In this document: positions 16,156 through 23,997 of the stretch, piece by piece | How the letters are laid out: each line of letters begins with the position of its first letter | Numbering within the stretch: position 1 is the first letter of the stretch | From: Terriglobia bacterium | GTDB taxonomy: Bacteria > Acidobacteriota > Terriglobia > Terriglobales > Acidobacteriaceae | NCBI GenBank assembly: GCA_032252755.1 | Contig: JAVUPY010000094.1 | Coordinates: 1-64,000, forward strand | Length of the DNA stretch: 64,000 bases | Direction of reading: 5' to 3' | The notes under the pieces: model-generated | Database searches by the model: none | Seen by the model: only the letters and a program-made list of their open reading frames with translations | What the model was told of the DNA's origin: nothing | Made by a program: the position numbers and the translations under genes

Positions 16156-17001
16156 CTATCTCGGGGCCATAAAAGCGAACGCCCGCGCCACGTAATCCTT
16201 CAGATCACGGCGGTGTACGACGGCATCCAGCATTCCGTGCTGGAGCAGGAATTCACTGCGCTGGAATCCTTCGGGCAGTTTCTGGCGGATGGTCTGCTCG
16301 ATGACGCGGGGTCCGGCGAAACCGATGAGTGCCCCGGGTTCGGCGATATTCAGGTCACCCAGCATGGCGAAGGAAGCAGTCGTGCCGCCGGTCGTTGGAT
16401 CAGTCAGGACGGAGATGTACGGAACACCTGCATCGTCCATGCGCGCCAGGGCCGCCGAGATTTTGGCCAGCGTCATCAGGCTGATAACGCCCTCCATCAT
16501 GCGAGCGCCCCCCGACGCCGAGACGATGATCAGAGGAATGCGCTCCCGGGTGGCCTTTTCAACCGCGCGGGTAATGACCTCTCCAACCACAGCACCCATC
16601 GAACCACCGATGAACGGATATTCCATCGCTGTAATGATGGCAGGCTGGCCATTGATCTTCCCGCGCCCGGTAACAATGGCGTCTTTGAGGCCGGTAGCGG
16701 CCTGGGCGGCTTTCAGGCGTGAGGCGTAAGGTTTTAGATCCGTGAACTTCAGGGGGTCGGTCGAGGAGAGGTTGGTGTCTTCGGTGGTGTACTCTCCGTT
16801 ATCGAACAGTTGTGCGAGGCGGGTGCGGGCGTCAACCCGGAAGTGCTTGTCGCACTTCGGGCAGACGTTAAAATTCTCTTCCAGGTCCTTCTTCCAGATG
16901 ATCTGGCGGCACCCGTCGCATTTCACCCACAGGCCTTCGGTTTTAACCTTCTTCTCACCTGAGGTGTCTAACTCTTGGGATTGCCGCTTGAACCAGGTCA
17001 T
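16156..17001 (-). CDS. accD: Acetyl-CoA carboxylase carboxyltransferase subunit beta
   Basis: 281 residues. It catalyses transfer of the carboxyl group from biotin to acetyl-CoA, giving malonyl-CoA with AccA. A four-cysteine zinc ribbon lies at the N-terminus (CDGCRQIIW and CPKCDKHF). Crotonase-fold motifs follow, including GSMGAVVGEVITRA, SASGGARMMEG (oxyanion Gly-Gly) and TDPTTGGTTASFAM. The partner accA is outside the window. birA at 46.5 kb encodes the biotin ligase needed by this complex. Start ATG 16999-17001. Confidence 0.96.
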   Translation of the reverse strand: MTWFKRQSQELDTSGEKKVKTEGLWVKCDGCRQIIWKKDLEENFNVCPKCDKHFRVDARTRLAQLFDNGEYTTEDTNLSSTDPLKFTDLKPYASRLKAAQAATGLKDAIVTGRGKINGQPAIITAMEYPFIGGSMGAVVGEVITRAVEKATRERIPLIIVSASGGARMMEGVISLMTLAKISAALARMDDAGVPYISVLTDPTTGGTTASFAMLGDLNIAEPGALIGFAGPRVIEQTIRQKLPEGFQRSEFLLQHGMLDAVVHRRDLKDYVARAFAFMAPR

Positions 17002-17006
17002 AAATG

Positions 17007-17027
17007 CAGTTCTCAGTTCTCAGTCCC
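17007..17027. repeat. Heptamer tandem array, CAGTTCT type
   Basis: CAGTTCT, CAGTTCT and CAGTCCC, three 7-bp units just upstream of the accD start. The complementary heptamer AGAACTG also occurs at 44873-44897. Confidence 0.6.
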
Positions 17028-17062
17028 TATACGGCTGGGGATCTGCGGAGGATGTAGCAGTA

Positions 17063-17599
17063 TCAGTACTCAATGCCGCGTTGCGCAAGAATTCCCTTCT
17101 GGTACGCGTGCTTCACCTCGCGCATTTCGGTGACGGTGTCCGCCAAATCAACAATTGTCGGGTGCGCGTTGCGTCCCGTCAAGATAACGTGCACCATATC
17201 GGGCTTACGGCGCAAAACCTCGGCAACCCGCTCCGGGTCGAGCATCTTGTAGCTGATGGCATAGTTAATCTCGTCCAGGATCACCAGATCCCATTGGCCC
17301 GACAGGATCGCCTGCTCGGCCTCGGCCCAAGCTTCCTCAACCAGGCGGATGTCCTCGGGGTCAGTCTCAGCGCCGCCTACCTTCACAAAACCCCGGCCCA
17401 TCTGCTTCATGACGAACTTATCGCCGAACGCCGCCACGGCATCGAGTTCGCCATAATGCCAGGAGCCCTTGAGGAATTGCAGCATCAGGACTCGCATGCC
17501 ATTACCCACCGCGCGCAGAGCCGTCCCCATGGCAGCCGTGGTCTTTCCCTTCCCCGGACCCGTGTTAACGATGATCAAGCCTTTGCGAACGTCGTTCAT
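17063..17599 (-). CDS. cobO: Cob(I)yrinic acid a,c-diamide adenosyltransferase
   Basis: About 178 residues. It adenosylates corrinoids to form adenosylcobalamin intermediates. It is the CobO/BtuR/CobA type by the P-loop NTGPGKGKTTAAMG (about 11-24), LMLQFLKGSW (38-47), DLVILDEINYA (about 105-115) and VILTGRNAHP (about 138). Start ATG 17597-17599 gives the usual length; the frame is open 12 codons further upstream without support. No other cobalamin gene is in the window, so it may serve salvage. Confidence 0.93.
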   Translation of the reverse strand: MNDVRKGLIIVNTGPGKGKTTAAMGTALRAVGNGMRVLMLQFLKGSWHYGELDAVAAFGDKFVMKQMGRGFVKVGGAETDPEDIRLVEEAWAEAEQAILSGQWDLVILDEINYAISYKMLDPERVAEVLRRKPDMVHVILTGRNAHPTIVDLADTVTEMREVKHAYQKGILAQRGIEY

Positions 17600-17676
17600 A
17601 GGCGAACTAAGTATTGTAAATGGAATCGCGAGCAAATCGCGCGAATCGAGTCATCGTGCCGACGGGCCAATCGAAA

Positions 17677-17716
17677 AATGGCACAATGGCTCGATCGCCC
17701 GATCGCCCAATGGCAG
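17677..17716. repeat. Octamer tandem array, AATGGCAC / GATCGCCC type
   Basis: Five consecutive 8-bp units: AATGGCAC, AATGGCTC, GATCGCCC, GATCGCCC, AATGGCAG. It is the longest regular array in the window and lies between rlmH and cobO. Confidence 0.7.
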
Positions 17717-17721
17717 GATTC

Positions 17722-18162
17722 CTAGTGTCCCCCGTGGTAGGGGTGTCCTGCCAGGATGGTGAACGCGCGGTACAACTGCTCGACCAGAACCACGCGAGCG
17801 AGTTCGTGCGGCAGGGTCATTTTCCCCAATGAAAGCAGGACATCGGCTTGCTTGCGACCGTTCTCGCTCCAGCCATCTGCCGGACCCACGGCGAAGATCA
17901 GGTCTTGCGAACCGCGGTCCCGATGATCGCGGACAAACTGAGCCAGTTCCTCCGACCTTAATTGTTTCCCTCGCGAATCCAGCAGAACCAGTACCGGCGC
18001 GGTCCGTCCCGGACGAGAGGTGAGCTTCGGGAGTGCAGTTTCGTCGGCCAGTTCCTTCCCTTCGACCGAAACGTAGCGTTGCAGGCGTTTCAGGTATTCG
18101 GCCGTCAGCGTGCCGATTGCTGCGTCCTTCGATTTCCCTATCCATGCCACCGTCAGTTTCAA
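17722..18162 (-). CDS. rlmH: 23S rRNA (pseudouridine1915-N3)-methyltransferase
   Basis: 146 residues, a SPOUT-fold methyltransferase that acts on pseudouridine 1915 in helix 69 of 23S rRNA in 70S ribosomes. Conserved parts are the LLDSRGKQLRSEELA segment, IFAVGPADGWS (cofactor loop) and the C-terminal LSLGKMTLPHELARVVLVEQ and YRAFTILAGHPYH, with the YH end needed for catalysis. Its start is 53 bp from the divergent 18216 gene, so promoters overlap. Confidence 0.95.
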   Translation of the reverse strand: MKLTVAWIGKSKDAAIGTLTAEYLKRLQRYVSVEGKELADETALPKLTSRPGRTAPVLVLLDSRGKQLRSEELAQFVRDHRDRGSQDLIFAVGPADGWSENGRKQADVLLSLGKMTLPHELARVVLVEQLYRAFTILAGHPYHGGH

Positions 18163-18215
18163 CTTACGCTCCGTCCCGAATGGCGTTATATTACGCGCGA
18201 GAAGGGGCCGAAACC

Positions 18216-18674
18216 ATGAAATGGCTGGTAATGCTGGGGACGATCCTGGCGATCGTCATCGTGGCGATCGTTCGACGCATGATGATGGAAAAACAGTCGC
18301 CACCACCCCCGCCGGTCTGGGACTCACGCGAACGGATGCCGTTCGAGAGCTTTTATGAGCAGTTTTACAAAGATTCCGGCCTCTCCGAAGCCGTCGTCTT
18401 CAAACTTTTGGAATTCGTTTCCCTCTCCAGTGGCGTCGAGTACAAGCTGATCCGGCCCGAGGATTCCCTCGAAAGTTTCCCGAGAGGCTCCTTGAAGAAA
18501 CATGTCCTCGAGTTCGCCGAGATCATGGTGAAGGCCACGCGCACCGCGCAGATTACCAATCAAGGCCAGTATTTCGACCCGAATATTCAGACCGTCGACG
18601 ATTTCATTCGCAAGCTCGGCCCACTGGCAATGCGCGTCGAGGAACATCATCGCCAGCTTCATCAGACGCAATAA
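18216..18674 (+). CDS. Membrane-anchored small protein, paralog A
   Basis: 152 residues from ATG 18216-18218, preceded by GAAGGGG. One N-terminal transmembrane segment (MKWLVMLGTILAIVIVAIV), then a basic stop-transfer (RRMMMEK), a Pro run, and a soluble domain of about 110 residues. The soluble part shares spaced motifs with the next gene: FExFYxxFY, VxKLLEFVS, GVxxKLIRPEDSL and SFPRGSL. I do not recognise the family. The two genes lie 15 bp apart and are surely cotranscribed. Probably an inner-membrane protein facing the cytoplasm. Confidence 0.6.
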   Translation: MKWLVMLGTILAIVIVAIVRRMMMEKQSPPPPPVWDSRERMPFESFYEQFYKDSGLSEAVVFKLLEFVSLSSGVEYKLIRPEDSLESFPRGSLKKHVLEFAEIMVKATRTAQITNQGQYFDPNIQTVDDFIRKLGPLAMRVEEHHRQLHQTQ

Positions 18675-18689
18675 CTTCGGAGAAAATAC

Positions 18690-19172
18690 ATGAAATGGCT
18701 GCTACTGGCGCTTTGCGCAGTGATCCTCTTTTGGCTTCTTCGCCGCCTCGGCCAGCAACAGTCGACGATCGTTCTTTCGGCGAACGCGCCACTTAAAACC
18801 GCGGCTTCGGGCACCATCGATCCGACGTTCGCCGGCAGGATCCCGATGTCCTTTGACGAGTTCTACAACCGTTACTACGCCGGAGCTAACATCGACCGCG
18901 ACTTTGTCTCCCAAGTATTGCAATTCGTTTCCAAGGCCGGCGGAGTTCCCGCGGAGTTGCTCCGGCCCGAGGATCGCCTCGACTCACTTCCCAGACACAC
19001 GGTCTCGCTTCAGTTCGCAAAAAAAATGTTGGAAACGGCGATGCAGCGGCAGGCGGCCGCACAGGGAATTCAAGTCCCGGAATTCCAACTTGAAACGCTC
19101 GACGACGTCATTCTGCAACTGGAACCGCATCAGCTCGAAGCCTTCAAGACGCATGGGTTTGGCGGTTCGTAG
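18690..19172 (+). CDS. Membrane-anchored small protein, paralog B
   Basis: 160 residues with one N-terminal membrane segment (MKWLLLALCAVILFWLL) and a soluble domain that matches paralog A: FDEFYNRYY, VLQFVSKAGGVP, LLRPEDRLDSLPR. The tandem order, the shared MKWL start and the shared motif spacing indicate a local gene duplication followed by divergence. Function unknown. ATG follows GGAGAAAATAC. Its stop is 8 bp from the end of the convergent small membrane-peptide ORF. Confidence 0.6.
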   Translation: MKWLLLALCAVILFWLLRRLGQQQSTIVLSANAPLKTAASGTIDPTFAGRIPMSFDEFYNRYYAGANIDRDFVSQVLQFVSKAGGVPAELLRPEDRLDSLPRHTVSLQFAKKMLETAMQRQAAAQGIQVPEFQLETLDDVILQLEPHQLEAFKTHGFGGS

Positions 19173-19179
19173 CCCCAAT

Positions 19180-19314
19180 CTACAGCAGTGCAAAGGCGGC
19201 TTCCGCCGATTCTCGCTGCGACTGCACCACAACCGGGAAGAGAACTATCAGGGCCGCAATCAGCAGGCCCATCAGCAAATAACGCAGTGCTCCGCGGGGA
19301 AGATGAGGATGCAT
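19180..19314 (-). CDS. 44-residue single-pass membrane peptide
   Basis: ATG 19312-19314 to TAG 19180-19182 encodes 44 residues. The ATG follows GGAGG with a 6-nt spacer, an ideal ribosome site. A hydrophobic segment (LLMGLLIAALIVLFPVVV, about residues 13-30) predicts one transmembrane helix, with a basic N-terminus (HLPRGALRY) and an acidic Gln/Glu-rich end. Small membrane peptides like this often modulate larger membrane proteins. It has no near relative I recognise. Convergent with paralog B. Confidence 0.55.
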   Translation of the reverse strand: MHPHLPRGALRYLLMGLLIAALIVLFPVVVQSQRESAEAAFALL

Positions 19315-19485
19315 AACGACCTCCGCGCATCCGGATGGACACCTATATTGTAGCGCCGGGCATCAAGCCAACATAAGGAACAAGTCCACACTACCCATCC
19401 GACCCGCTCCAATTTAGGAATTTGGGCGTCAATCTGAAGCTGCAGATCAAGTCTAAGCTATTGTTAATAAAAGTAATAATTGTGC

Positions 19486-19514
19486 TTGACAGTACTACAC
19501 TCATATTTTATGCT
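19486..19514 (+). promoter_or_regulatory. Promoter of hsp20
   Basis: Perfect TTGACA (19486-19491), 17-bp spacer, then TATGCT (19509-19514) in an AT-rich stretch about 70 bp before the hsp20 start. No CIRCE inverted repeat is present, so control by HrcA is not supported. Confidence 0.6.
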
Positions 19515-19581
19515 CCTATTGTACTGAATGCAGCATCTCATCTTGTGAGGCTTTAGAAATACCCTCTATTGGAGGTTAGTT

Positions 19582-20055
19582 ATGACGATGATTACCCGTT
19601 GGGAACCGTTCCGCGAAATGGCCACCCTGCAGGACCGGATGAACCGGTTGTTCAACGATCAGTTCGGTGCAATCACCCATGACGAGGCGCTAACCGGCGC
19701 ATTCGTTCCCCCGGTTGATGTGTACGAGGACGAGAACAGCATCCAGGTACGTCTGGAAGTGCCGGGAATCGACGAGAAGGATATTGACATTCGCCTTGAG
19801 AACAACCTGCTGACGGTTGGCGGCGAGCGCAAGTTCGAAAAGGACGAGAAGGAAGAGAACTTCCACCGCGTGGAGCGCCGCTATGGCAGCTTCACCCGTT
19901 CGTTCACGCTCCCGGCGACAGTCAACCCCGAGGATGTTCAGGCCGATTACGATAAAGGCGTCCTGAAGATCAGGCTGGCCAAGCGAGCCGAAGCGAAGCC
20001 GAAGCAAATCAAGGTGAACGTCAACGCCGGCAAGACTCTGGAAGCGAAGAAATAA
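19582..20055 (+). CDS. hsp20: Small heat shock protein, Hsp20/alpha-crystallin family
   Basis: 157 residues, an ATP-independent holdase chaperone that forms large oligomers. The alpha-crystallin domain spans about residues 45-145: PPVDVYEDENSIQVRLEVPG, LENNLLTVGGERK, the VERRYGSFTRSFTLP core and VKADYDKGVLKIRLAKR-like GVL motif (DKGVLKIRLAKR). ATG follows GGAGG. It is upstream of clpB, and the two form a classic holdase-disaggregase pair. A terminator-like hairpin separates them, so clpB may have its own promoter or receive readthrough. Confidence 0.93.
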   Translation: MTMITRWEPFREMATLQDRMNRLFNDQFGAITHDEALTGAFVPPVDVYEDENSIQVRLEVPGIDEKDIDIRLENNLLTVGGERKFEKDEKEENFHRVERRYGSFTRSFTLPATVNPEDVQADYDKGVLKIRLAKRAEAKPKQIKVNVNAGKTLEAKK

Positions 20056-20091
20056 CAGCTAGCGAAACATCCATTTACGGAATCGAAATAG

Positions 20092-20125
20092 GGGAGACGG
20101 ATGATTCGGGTCTCCCTGAATTTTT
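20092..20125 (+). terminator. Intrinsic terminator after hsp20
   Basis: GGGAGAC and GTCTCCC form a 7-bp stem with an 11-nt loop, followed by TGAATTTTTGG. Confidence 0.6.
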
Positions 20126-20130
20126 GGTCC

Positions 20131-20194
20131 AAGATTCAAGACACAAGATGAAATCTCAGTTCTCTTGCACATTGAATCCTGCATCTTGCACCTA
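20131..20194. repeat. Heptamer arrays, direct AAGATTC type and inverse GCATCTT type
   Basis: AAGATTC, AAGACAC, AAGATGA (20131-20151) are followed by GAATCCT, GCATCTT, GCACCTA (20174-20194), which are largely inverse complementary. The array ends 10 bp before the clpB start. Confidence 0.65.
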
Positions 20195-20204
20195 GGAGTT
20201 CTAC

Positions 20205-22829
20205 ATGCCCATTCGTTGGGACAAATTAACGGTTAAAGCGCAGGAGGCTGTCCAGCGCGCAGGCGAAATCGCGTCCGAGCACGCCAATCCCGAGCTGATG
20301 CCGGTGCACGTGCTCGTTGCGCTTGTGGAAGATCTCGAAGGCATTGTCGCGCCACTGCTGGAGAAGATCGGCATTCAGCCGCAGGCATTGCAGTCGGTCG
20401 CCATGCGCGAGATTGAACGCCTGCCCAAGCTGTCGAATGCCGCGGCGCAGCCAGCCATGTCGGACCAGACCTCACGCCTGTTGGACAGCGCCTTCAAGGT
20501 CGCGTCCAATTTCAAGGACGAGTACGTCTCGACCGAGCATTTGCTGCTTGGCATCGCCGCCTTGAAGAACGATGCTGCGCAAACGATTCTCGCCGGCATG
20601 GGCGCCGACTCTGATGCGATCCTCAAGGCGCTCACCGCCATTCGCGGGAACCAGACTGTCACCGACCAGAATCCGGAAGCGAAGTACCAGGCCCTGCAGC
20701 GCTACGCGCGCGACCTTACGGAACTGGCGCGTCGCAGCAAACTCGATCCTGTCATCGGTCGCGACGACGAAGTCCGTCGCGTCATGCAGGTTTTGTCGCG
20801 CCGTACGAAGAACAACCCCGTGCTGATCGGCGAGCCGGGTGTCGGTAAAACCGCCATTGTCGAAGGTCTCGCGCAGCGCATCGTCTCCGGCGACGTCCCG
20901 GAGCAGCTCAAAAACAAGCGACTGATCTCGCTCGACCTGGGCGCAATGCTCGCAGGCGCAAAGTACCGCGGCGAATTCGAAGACCGCCTCAAGGCCGTCC
21001 TCAAGGAGATTGAAGAATCCGAAGGACAGATCATCCTGTTCATCGACGAACTGCATACGCTGGTAGGCGCTGGAGCCGCCGAAGGCGCCATCGACGCCAG
21101 CAACATGCTGAAGCCGGCGCTCGCGCGCGGTGAACTGCGTGCTATCGGCGCCACCACGCTGAACGAATATCGCAAGTACATCGAGAAAGACGCGGCCCTC
21201 GAACGCCGTTTCCAGATCGTCTACGTCGGCGAGCCCAGTGTGGAGGATACGATCGCGATTCTCCGCGGCCTGAAAGAGAAGTACGAGGTCCATCACGGTG
21301 TCCGCATCAAGGACTCGGCAATCGTGGCAGCCGCTACACTGTCGCACCGCTACATCAGCGACCGATTTCTTCCCGACAAGGCGATCGACCTGGTCGATGA
21401 AGCCGCCGCATCGCTGCGCATCCAGATCGACTCAATGCCGACCGAAATCGACGAACTCGAACGCCGCGCGACGCAGCTCGAGATCGAGCGCCAGGCGCTG
21501 AAAAAAGAGGACGATCCGAACTCGAAGGAACGTTTGGCTATTGTCGACAGGGAACTGGCCGGCATTCGCGAGCGCTCCAACGCTCTCAAAGCGCGTTGGA
21601 AGCAGGAGAAGGAATCCATCTCCCGCGTTCGCGAGTTGAAAGAGAAGATCGAGCAGCTCAAGCTCGAGGCGCAGAAAGCGGCCCGCCAGGGTGAGTACGA
21701 GCGAGCCTCTCGGATTGAGTACGACGAGTTGCGCAAGACGCAGGCTGAGCTTGACAAGCTCAGTGCTCAAGCCGACACCAAGCAGGCGCGCATGTTGAAA
21801 GAGGAGGTCGACGAAGAAGACATCGCGCGAATCATCTCCAAGTGGACCGGCATCCCGGTCTCGAAGATGCTCGAAGGCGAGGTCAAAAAGCTCATCGAGA
21901 TGGAATCGCGCCTGCGCCAGCGCGTGGTTGGGCAGGACACCGCGATCGAACGCGTGTCCAACGCGATTCGCCGCTCGCGTGCGGGTCTCAGTGATCCGCG
22001 CCGCCCGATCGGCTCCTTCATTTTCCTCGGACCCACCGGAGTCGGAAAAACCGAGCTGGCGCGCGCGCTTGCCGAGTTCCTGTTCGACGACGAGCACGCC
22101 ATGGTACGCATTGACATGTCCGAGTACATGGAGAAACACGCCGTATCTAGGTTGATCGGCGCGCCTCCGGGATACGTTGGCTACGAAGAAGGTGGGCAGT
22201 TGACCGAGGCGGTGCGCCGTCGCCCGTATTCCGTCGTGCTCTTCGACGAGATCGAGAAGGCCCATCCCGACGTCTTCAACGTCTTCCTGCAGATCATGGA
22301 TGACGGCCGTTTGACCGACGGCAAGGGCCGGACCGTCGACTTCAAGAACACGGTCATCATCATGACGTCGAACATCGGATCGGCGTACCTGCAAGCGGAC
22401 GCACTGCGCACACCCGAAGGTTTCGAGCAGGCTCGCACGCAAGTCATGGAGGCGCTCCAGGCGCACTTCAAACCGGAGTTCCTGAACCGTGTGGACGACA
22501 TCGTGCTCTTCAACCCACTCGGAATGGAGCAGCTCTCGAAGATTGTCGAGTTGCGGCTGGAAGACCTGCGCCGCTTGCTTGCGGATCGCAAGATTTCCAT
22601 CGAGTTGACCGACGCGGCCAAGCGCCTGCTCTTCACGCAGGGATACGACATGAACTATGGAGCGCGTCCGCTGAAGCGGGCAATACAGCGGCTCATCCAG
22701 GACCCGCTGGCGCTGAAGATCCTCGACGGGGAAGTGCTGCACGGCGATCACGTGGTGGTCGATGCAGGGAAGTCCGGCACGATGGAGTTCCGCGTCGAGC
22801 GACACGAAGTCGCCGAAGTGAAGAAGTAA
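20205..22829 (+). CDS. clpB: ATP-dependent disaggregase ClpB
   Basis: 874 residues, hexameric AAA+ chaperone that extracts polypeptides from aggregates with DnaK. Order: N-domain (1-150, double Clp repeat), NBD1 with Walker A GEPGVGKT near residue 209 and Walker [16 protein letters not shown], middle coiled-coil region (about 400-530, Lys/Glu/Arg-rich, the DnaK-docking element), then NBD2 with Walker A GPTGVGKT near 608 and [16 protein letters not shown]. The M-domain distinguishes it from ClpA and ClpC. C-terminal AAA lid with [15 protein letters not shown]. No truncation seen. Confidence 0.97.
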   Translation: MPIRWDKLTVKAQEAVQRAGEIASEHANPELMPVHVLVALVEDLEGIVAPLLEKIGIQPQALQSVAMREIERLPKLSNAAAQPAMSDQTSRLLDSAFKVASNFKDEYVSTEHLLLGIAALKNDAAQTILAGMGADSDAILKALTAIRGNQTVTDQNPEAKYQALQRYARDLTELARRSKLDPVIGRDDEVRRVMQVLSRRTKNNPVLIGEPGVGKTAIVEGLAQRIVSGDVPEQLKNKRLISLDLGAMLAGAKYRGEFEDRLKAVLKEIEESEGQIILFIDELHTLVGAGAAEGAIDASNMLKPALARGELRAIGATTLNEYRKYIEKDAALERRFQIVYVGEPSVEDTIAILRGLKEKYEVHHGVRIKDSAIVAAATLSHRYISDRFLPDKAIDLVDEAAASLRIQIDSMPTEIDELERRATQLEIERQALKKEDDPNSKERLAIVDRELAGIRERSNALKARWKQEKESISRVRELKEKIEQLKLEAQKAARQGEYERASRIEYDELRKTQAELDKLSAQADTKQARMLKEEVDEEDIARIISKWTGIPVSKMLEGEVKKLIEMESRLRQRVVGQDTAIERVSNAIRRSRAGLSDPRRPIGSFIFLGPTGVGKTELARALAEFLFDDEHAMVRIDMSEYMEKHAVSRLIGAPPGYVGYEEGGQLTEAVRRRPYSVVLFDEIEKAHPDVFNVFLQIMDDGRLTDGKGRTVDFKNTVIIMTSNIGSAYLQADALRTPEGFEQARTQVMEALQAHFKPEFLNRVDDIVLFNPLGMEQLSKIVELRLEDLRRLLADRKISIELTDAAKRLLFTQGYDMNYGARPLKRAIQRLIQDPLALKILDGEVLHGDHVVVDAGKSGTMEFRVERHEVAEVKK

Positions 22830-22866
22830 CCCTGGCCCCGGACTGGGCCAATGGCGTCGATGTCAG

Positions 22867-22896
22867 CCCATCCTGGCCTCTGCCAGGGTGGGCCAC
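22867..22896. repeat. REP-like palindrome, variant core
   Basis: CCCATCCTGGC-CTCT-GCCAGGGTGGG followed by CCAC. The outer CCCA...TGGG(G/C)CAC frame is shared with the GCAGATG family at 34110 and elsewhere, but the inner core is different (CCTGGC/GCCAGG). It lies between clpB and the minus-strand membrane protein. Confidence 0.5.
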
Positions 22897-22915
22897 TTTA
22901 TTGGAATCGCGGGCC

Positions 22916-23359
22916 TCACGAGGATCGCCCCGGCTGAAACGCTTCGCGCGTCGGTTGCGACCATAAATAGCGTAGCGCCATCACCCGCCACACAATCTGG
23001 AGCCCCTCCCGAGCAATCGCATACAGTCGTGAATCGGCGACCGCCGAGGAAATTGCGGGTGTCACCTGCAGCAGTTCCCACAACAGCAACAACGACGCCA
23101 ATCGCAGAGCCCACTTCTCCAGTCGCCACAGGCCGAGGGCGCAGCCGGCATAAAGCGCGGCGTAAATGGCGAAGATCCACGGCCCCATGATTTCGAGTCC
23201 GCCGCCGATGAGCCACGCTCCGCTCGACATGGCCACGCGCCCCGATCCAAGGAGGAGTCCATAACCGGCGGCGACCGTAGCGTACGCGAGAAGAACCAGA
23301 GCAATCGCCGCGATACCCGCAGGCCGACCGTCTACACGCTTTTCAATTTCGCCGAACAT
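22916..23359 (-). CDS. Hypothetical multi-pass membrane protein
   Basis: About 147 residues from ATG 23357-23359, with three or four predicted transmembrane helices (AIALVLLAYATVAAGYGLLL, IMGPWIFAIYAALYAGCALG, LRLASLLLLWELLQV). The C-terminus is Arg-rich. Convergent with clpB and divergent from the Ser/Arg-rich gene. The family is not recognised; helix count and length are all I can support. Confidence 0.55.
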   Translation of the reverse strand: MFGEIEKRVDGRPAGIAAIALVLLAYATVAAGYGLLLGSGRVAMSSGAWLIGGGLEIMGPWIFAIYAALYAGCALGLWRLEKWALRLASLLLLWELLQVTPAISSAVADSRLYAIAREGLQIVWRVMALRYLWSQPTREAFQPGRSS

Positions 23360-23504
23360 GAAAAGTCCGCTCTTTTGATCCGCGATTTTCCCATCAGGGG
23401 ATACTTCATTCGATGTTCCACGTTCTTGTTCGATACAACCTCCTGCATCTGGAACGCAACCCGCATGCGCACTCTGTCGTCTGATGTGTAGGAGGCTAGA
23501 CACT

Positions 23505-23924
23505 ATGGCTACTCGCAGATCCACATCGAGGTCGCGCGGTAAAAGTTCGTCGTCTTCACGCTCGTCCTCTTCGCGTTCGCGATCGAGTCGTAGCTCGAAA
23601 TCGCGCCGCAGCACAAGTTCCGGCCGACGCAGCAAGTCGCATCGCGAAACAAAGTCGGCAACCGCTCGTCCCAGTTCTTCGCGGTCGCGTCGCAGTTCCT
23701 CGCGAAGCGGCAGTTCGAGCCGCGGACGCCGCAACTCGGGGAGAAAGTATGGGCGTAAGGCTCAGCAGAAGGTCGGGGAGGAGATGCACGAGTTCAAACG
23801 TGGCAAGCTTCGCTCGGGCCGAAGCGGCAAAAAGGTGAAGAGCCGCAAGCAGGCCATCGCGATCGGCCTCAGCGAAGCCCGGCGCGAAGGTGACAAGGTT
23901 CCGCCACGTAAGCGCGCGGCCTAA
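23505..23924 (+). CDS. Ser/Arg-rich basic protein with DUF6496-like C-terminus
   Basis: About 139 residues from ATG 23505-23507, preceded by AGGAGG. Residues 1-80 are almost only Ser, Arg and Lys in SR/RS dipeptides, a composition seen in histone-like and protamine-like proteins. Residues 80-139 carry a compact basic domain: KYGRKAQQKVGEEMHEFKRG, SGKKVKSRKQAIAIGLSEAR, which matches a small DUF6496-type family found in many bacteria. Nucleic-acid binding is likely from composition; the exact role is unknown. A clear terminator follows. Confidence 0.7.
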   Translation: MATRRSTSRSRGKSSSSSRSSSSRSRSSRSSKSRRSTSSGRRSKSHRETKSATARPSSSRSRRSSSRSGSSSRGRRNSGRKYGRKAQQKVGEEMHEFKRGKLRSGRSGKKVKSRKQAIAIGLSEARREGDKVPPRKRAA

Positions 23925-23941
23925 GCAACGTTTGTCAGTTC

Positions 23942-23968
23942 ACGCCACGGCTGCGGTCGTGGCGTTTG
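23942..23968 (+). terminator. Intrinsic terminator of the Ser/Arg-rich gene
   Basis: ACGCCACG-GCTGCGGT-CGTGGCGT, an 8-bp perfect stem followed by TTGCATTTG. It is shared by convergent transcription from the DNA ligase gene ending at 23998. Confidence 0.55.
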
Positions 23969-23997
23969 CATTTGACCATTAATTTGTTTGCAGGAAC

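Noticed and set aside
19315-19581. CIRCE element (HrcA site) upstream of hsp20
   Set aside because: No TTAGCACTC-N9-GAGTGCTAA or close variant is present; only a sigma-70-type promoter is seen.
20472-22805. Long minus-strand reading frames opposite clpB (291 and 457 codons)
   Set aside because: They are complements of a highly biased, GC-rich clpB. No ribosome sites, no recognisable motifs, and the plus-strand protein is full length.
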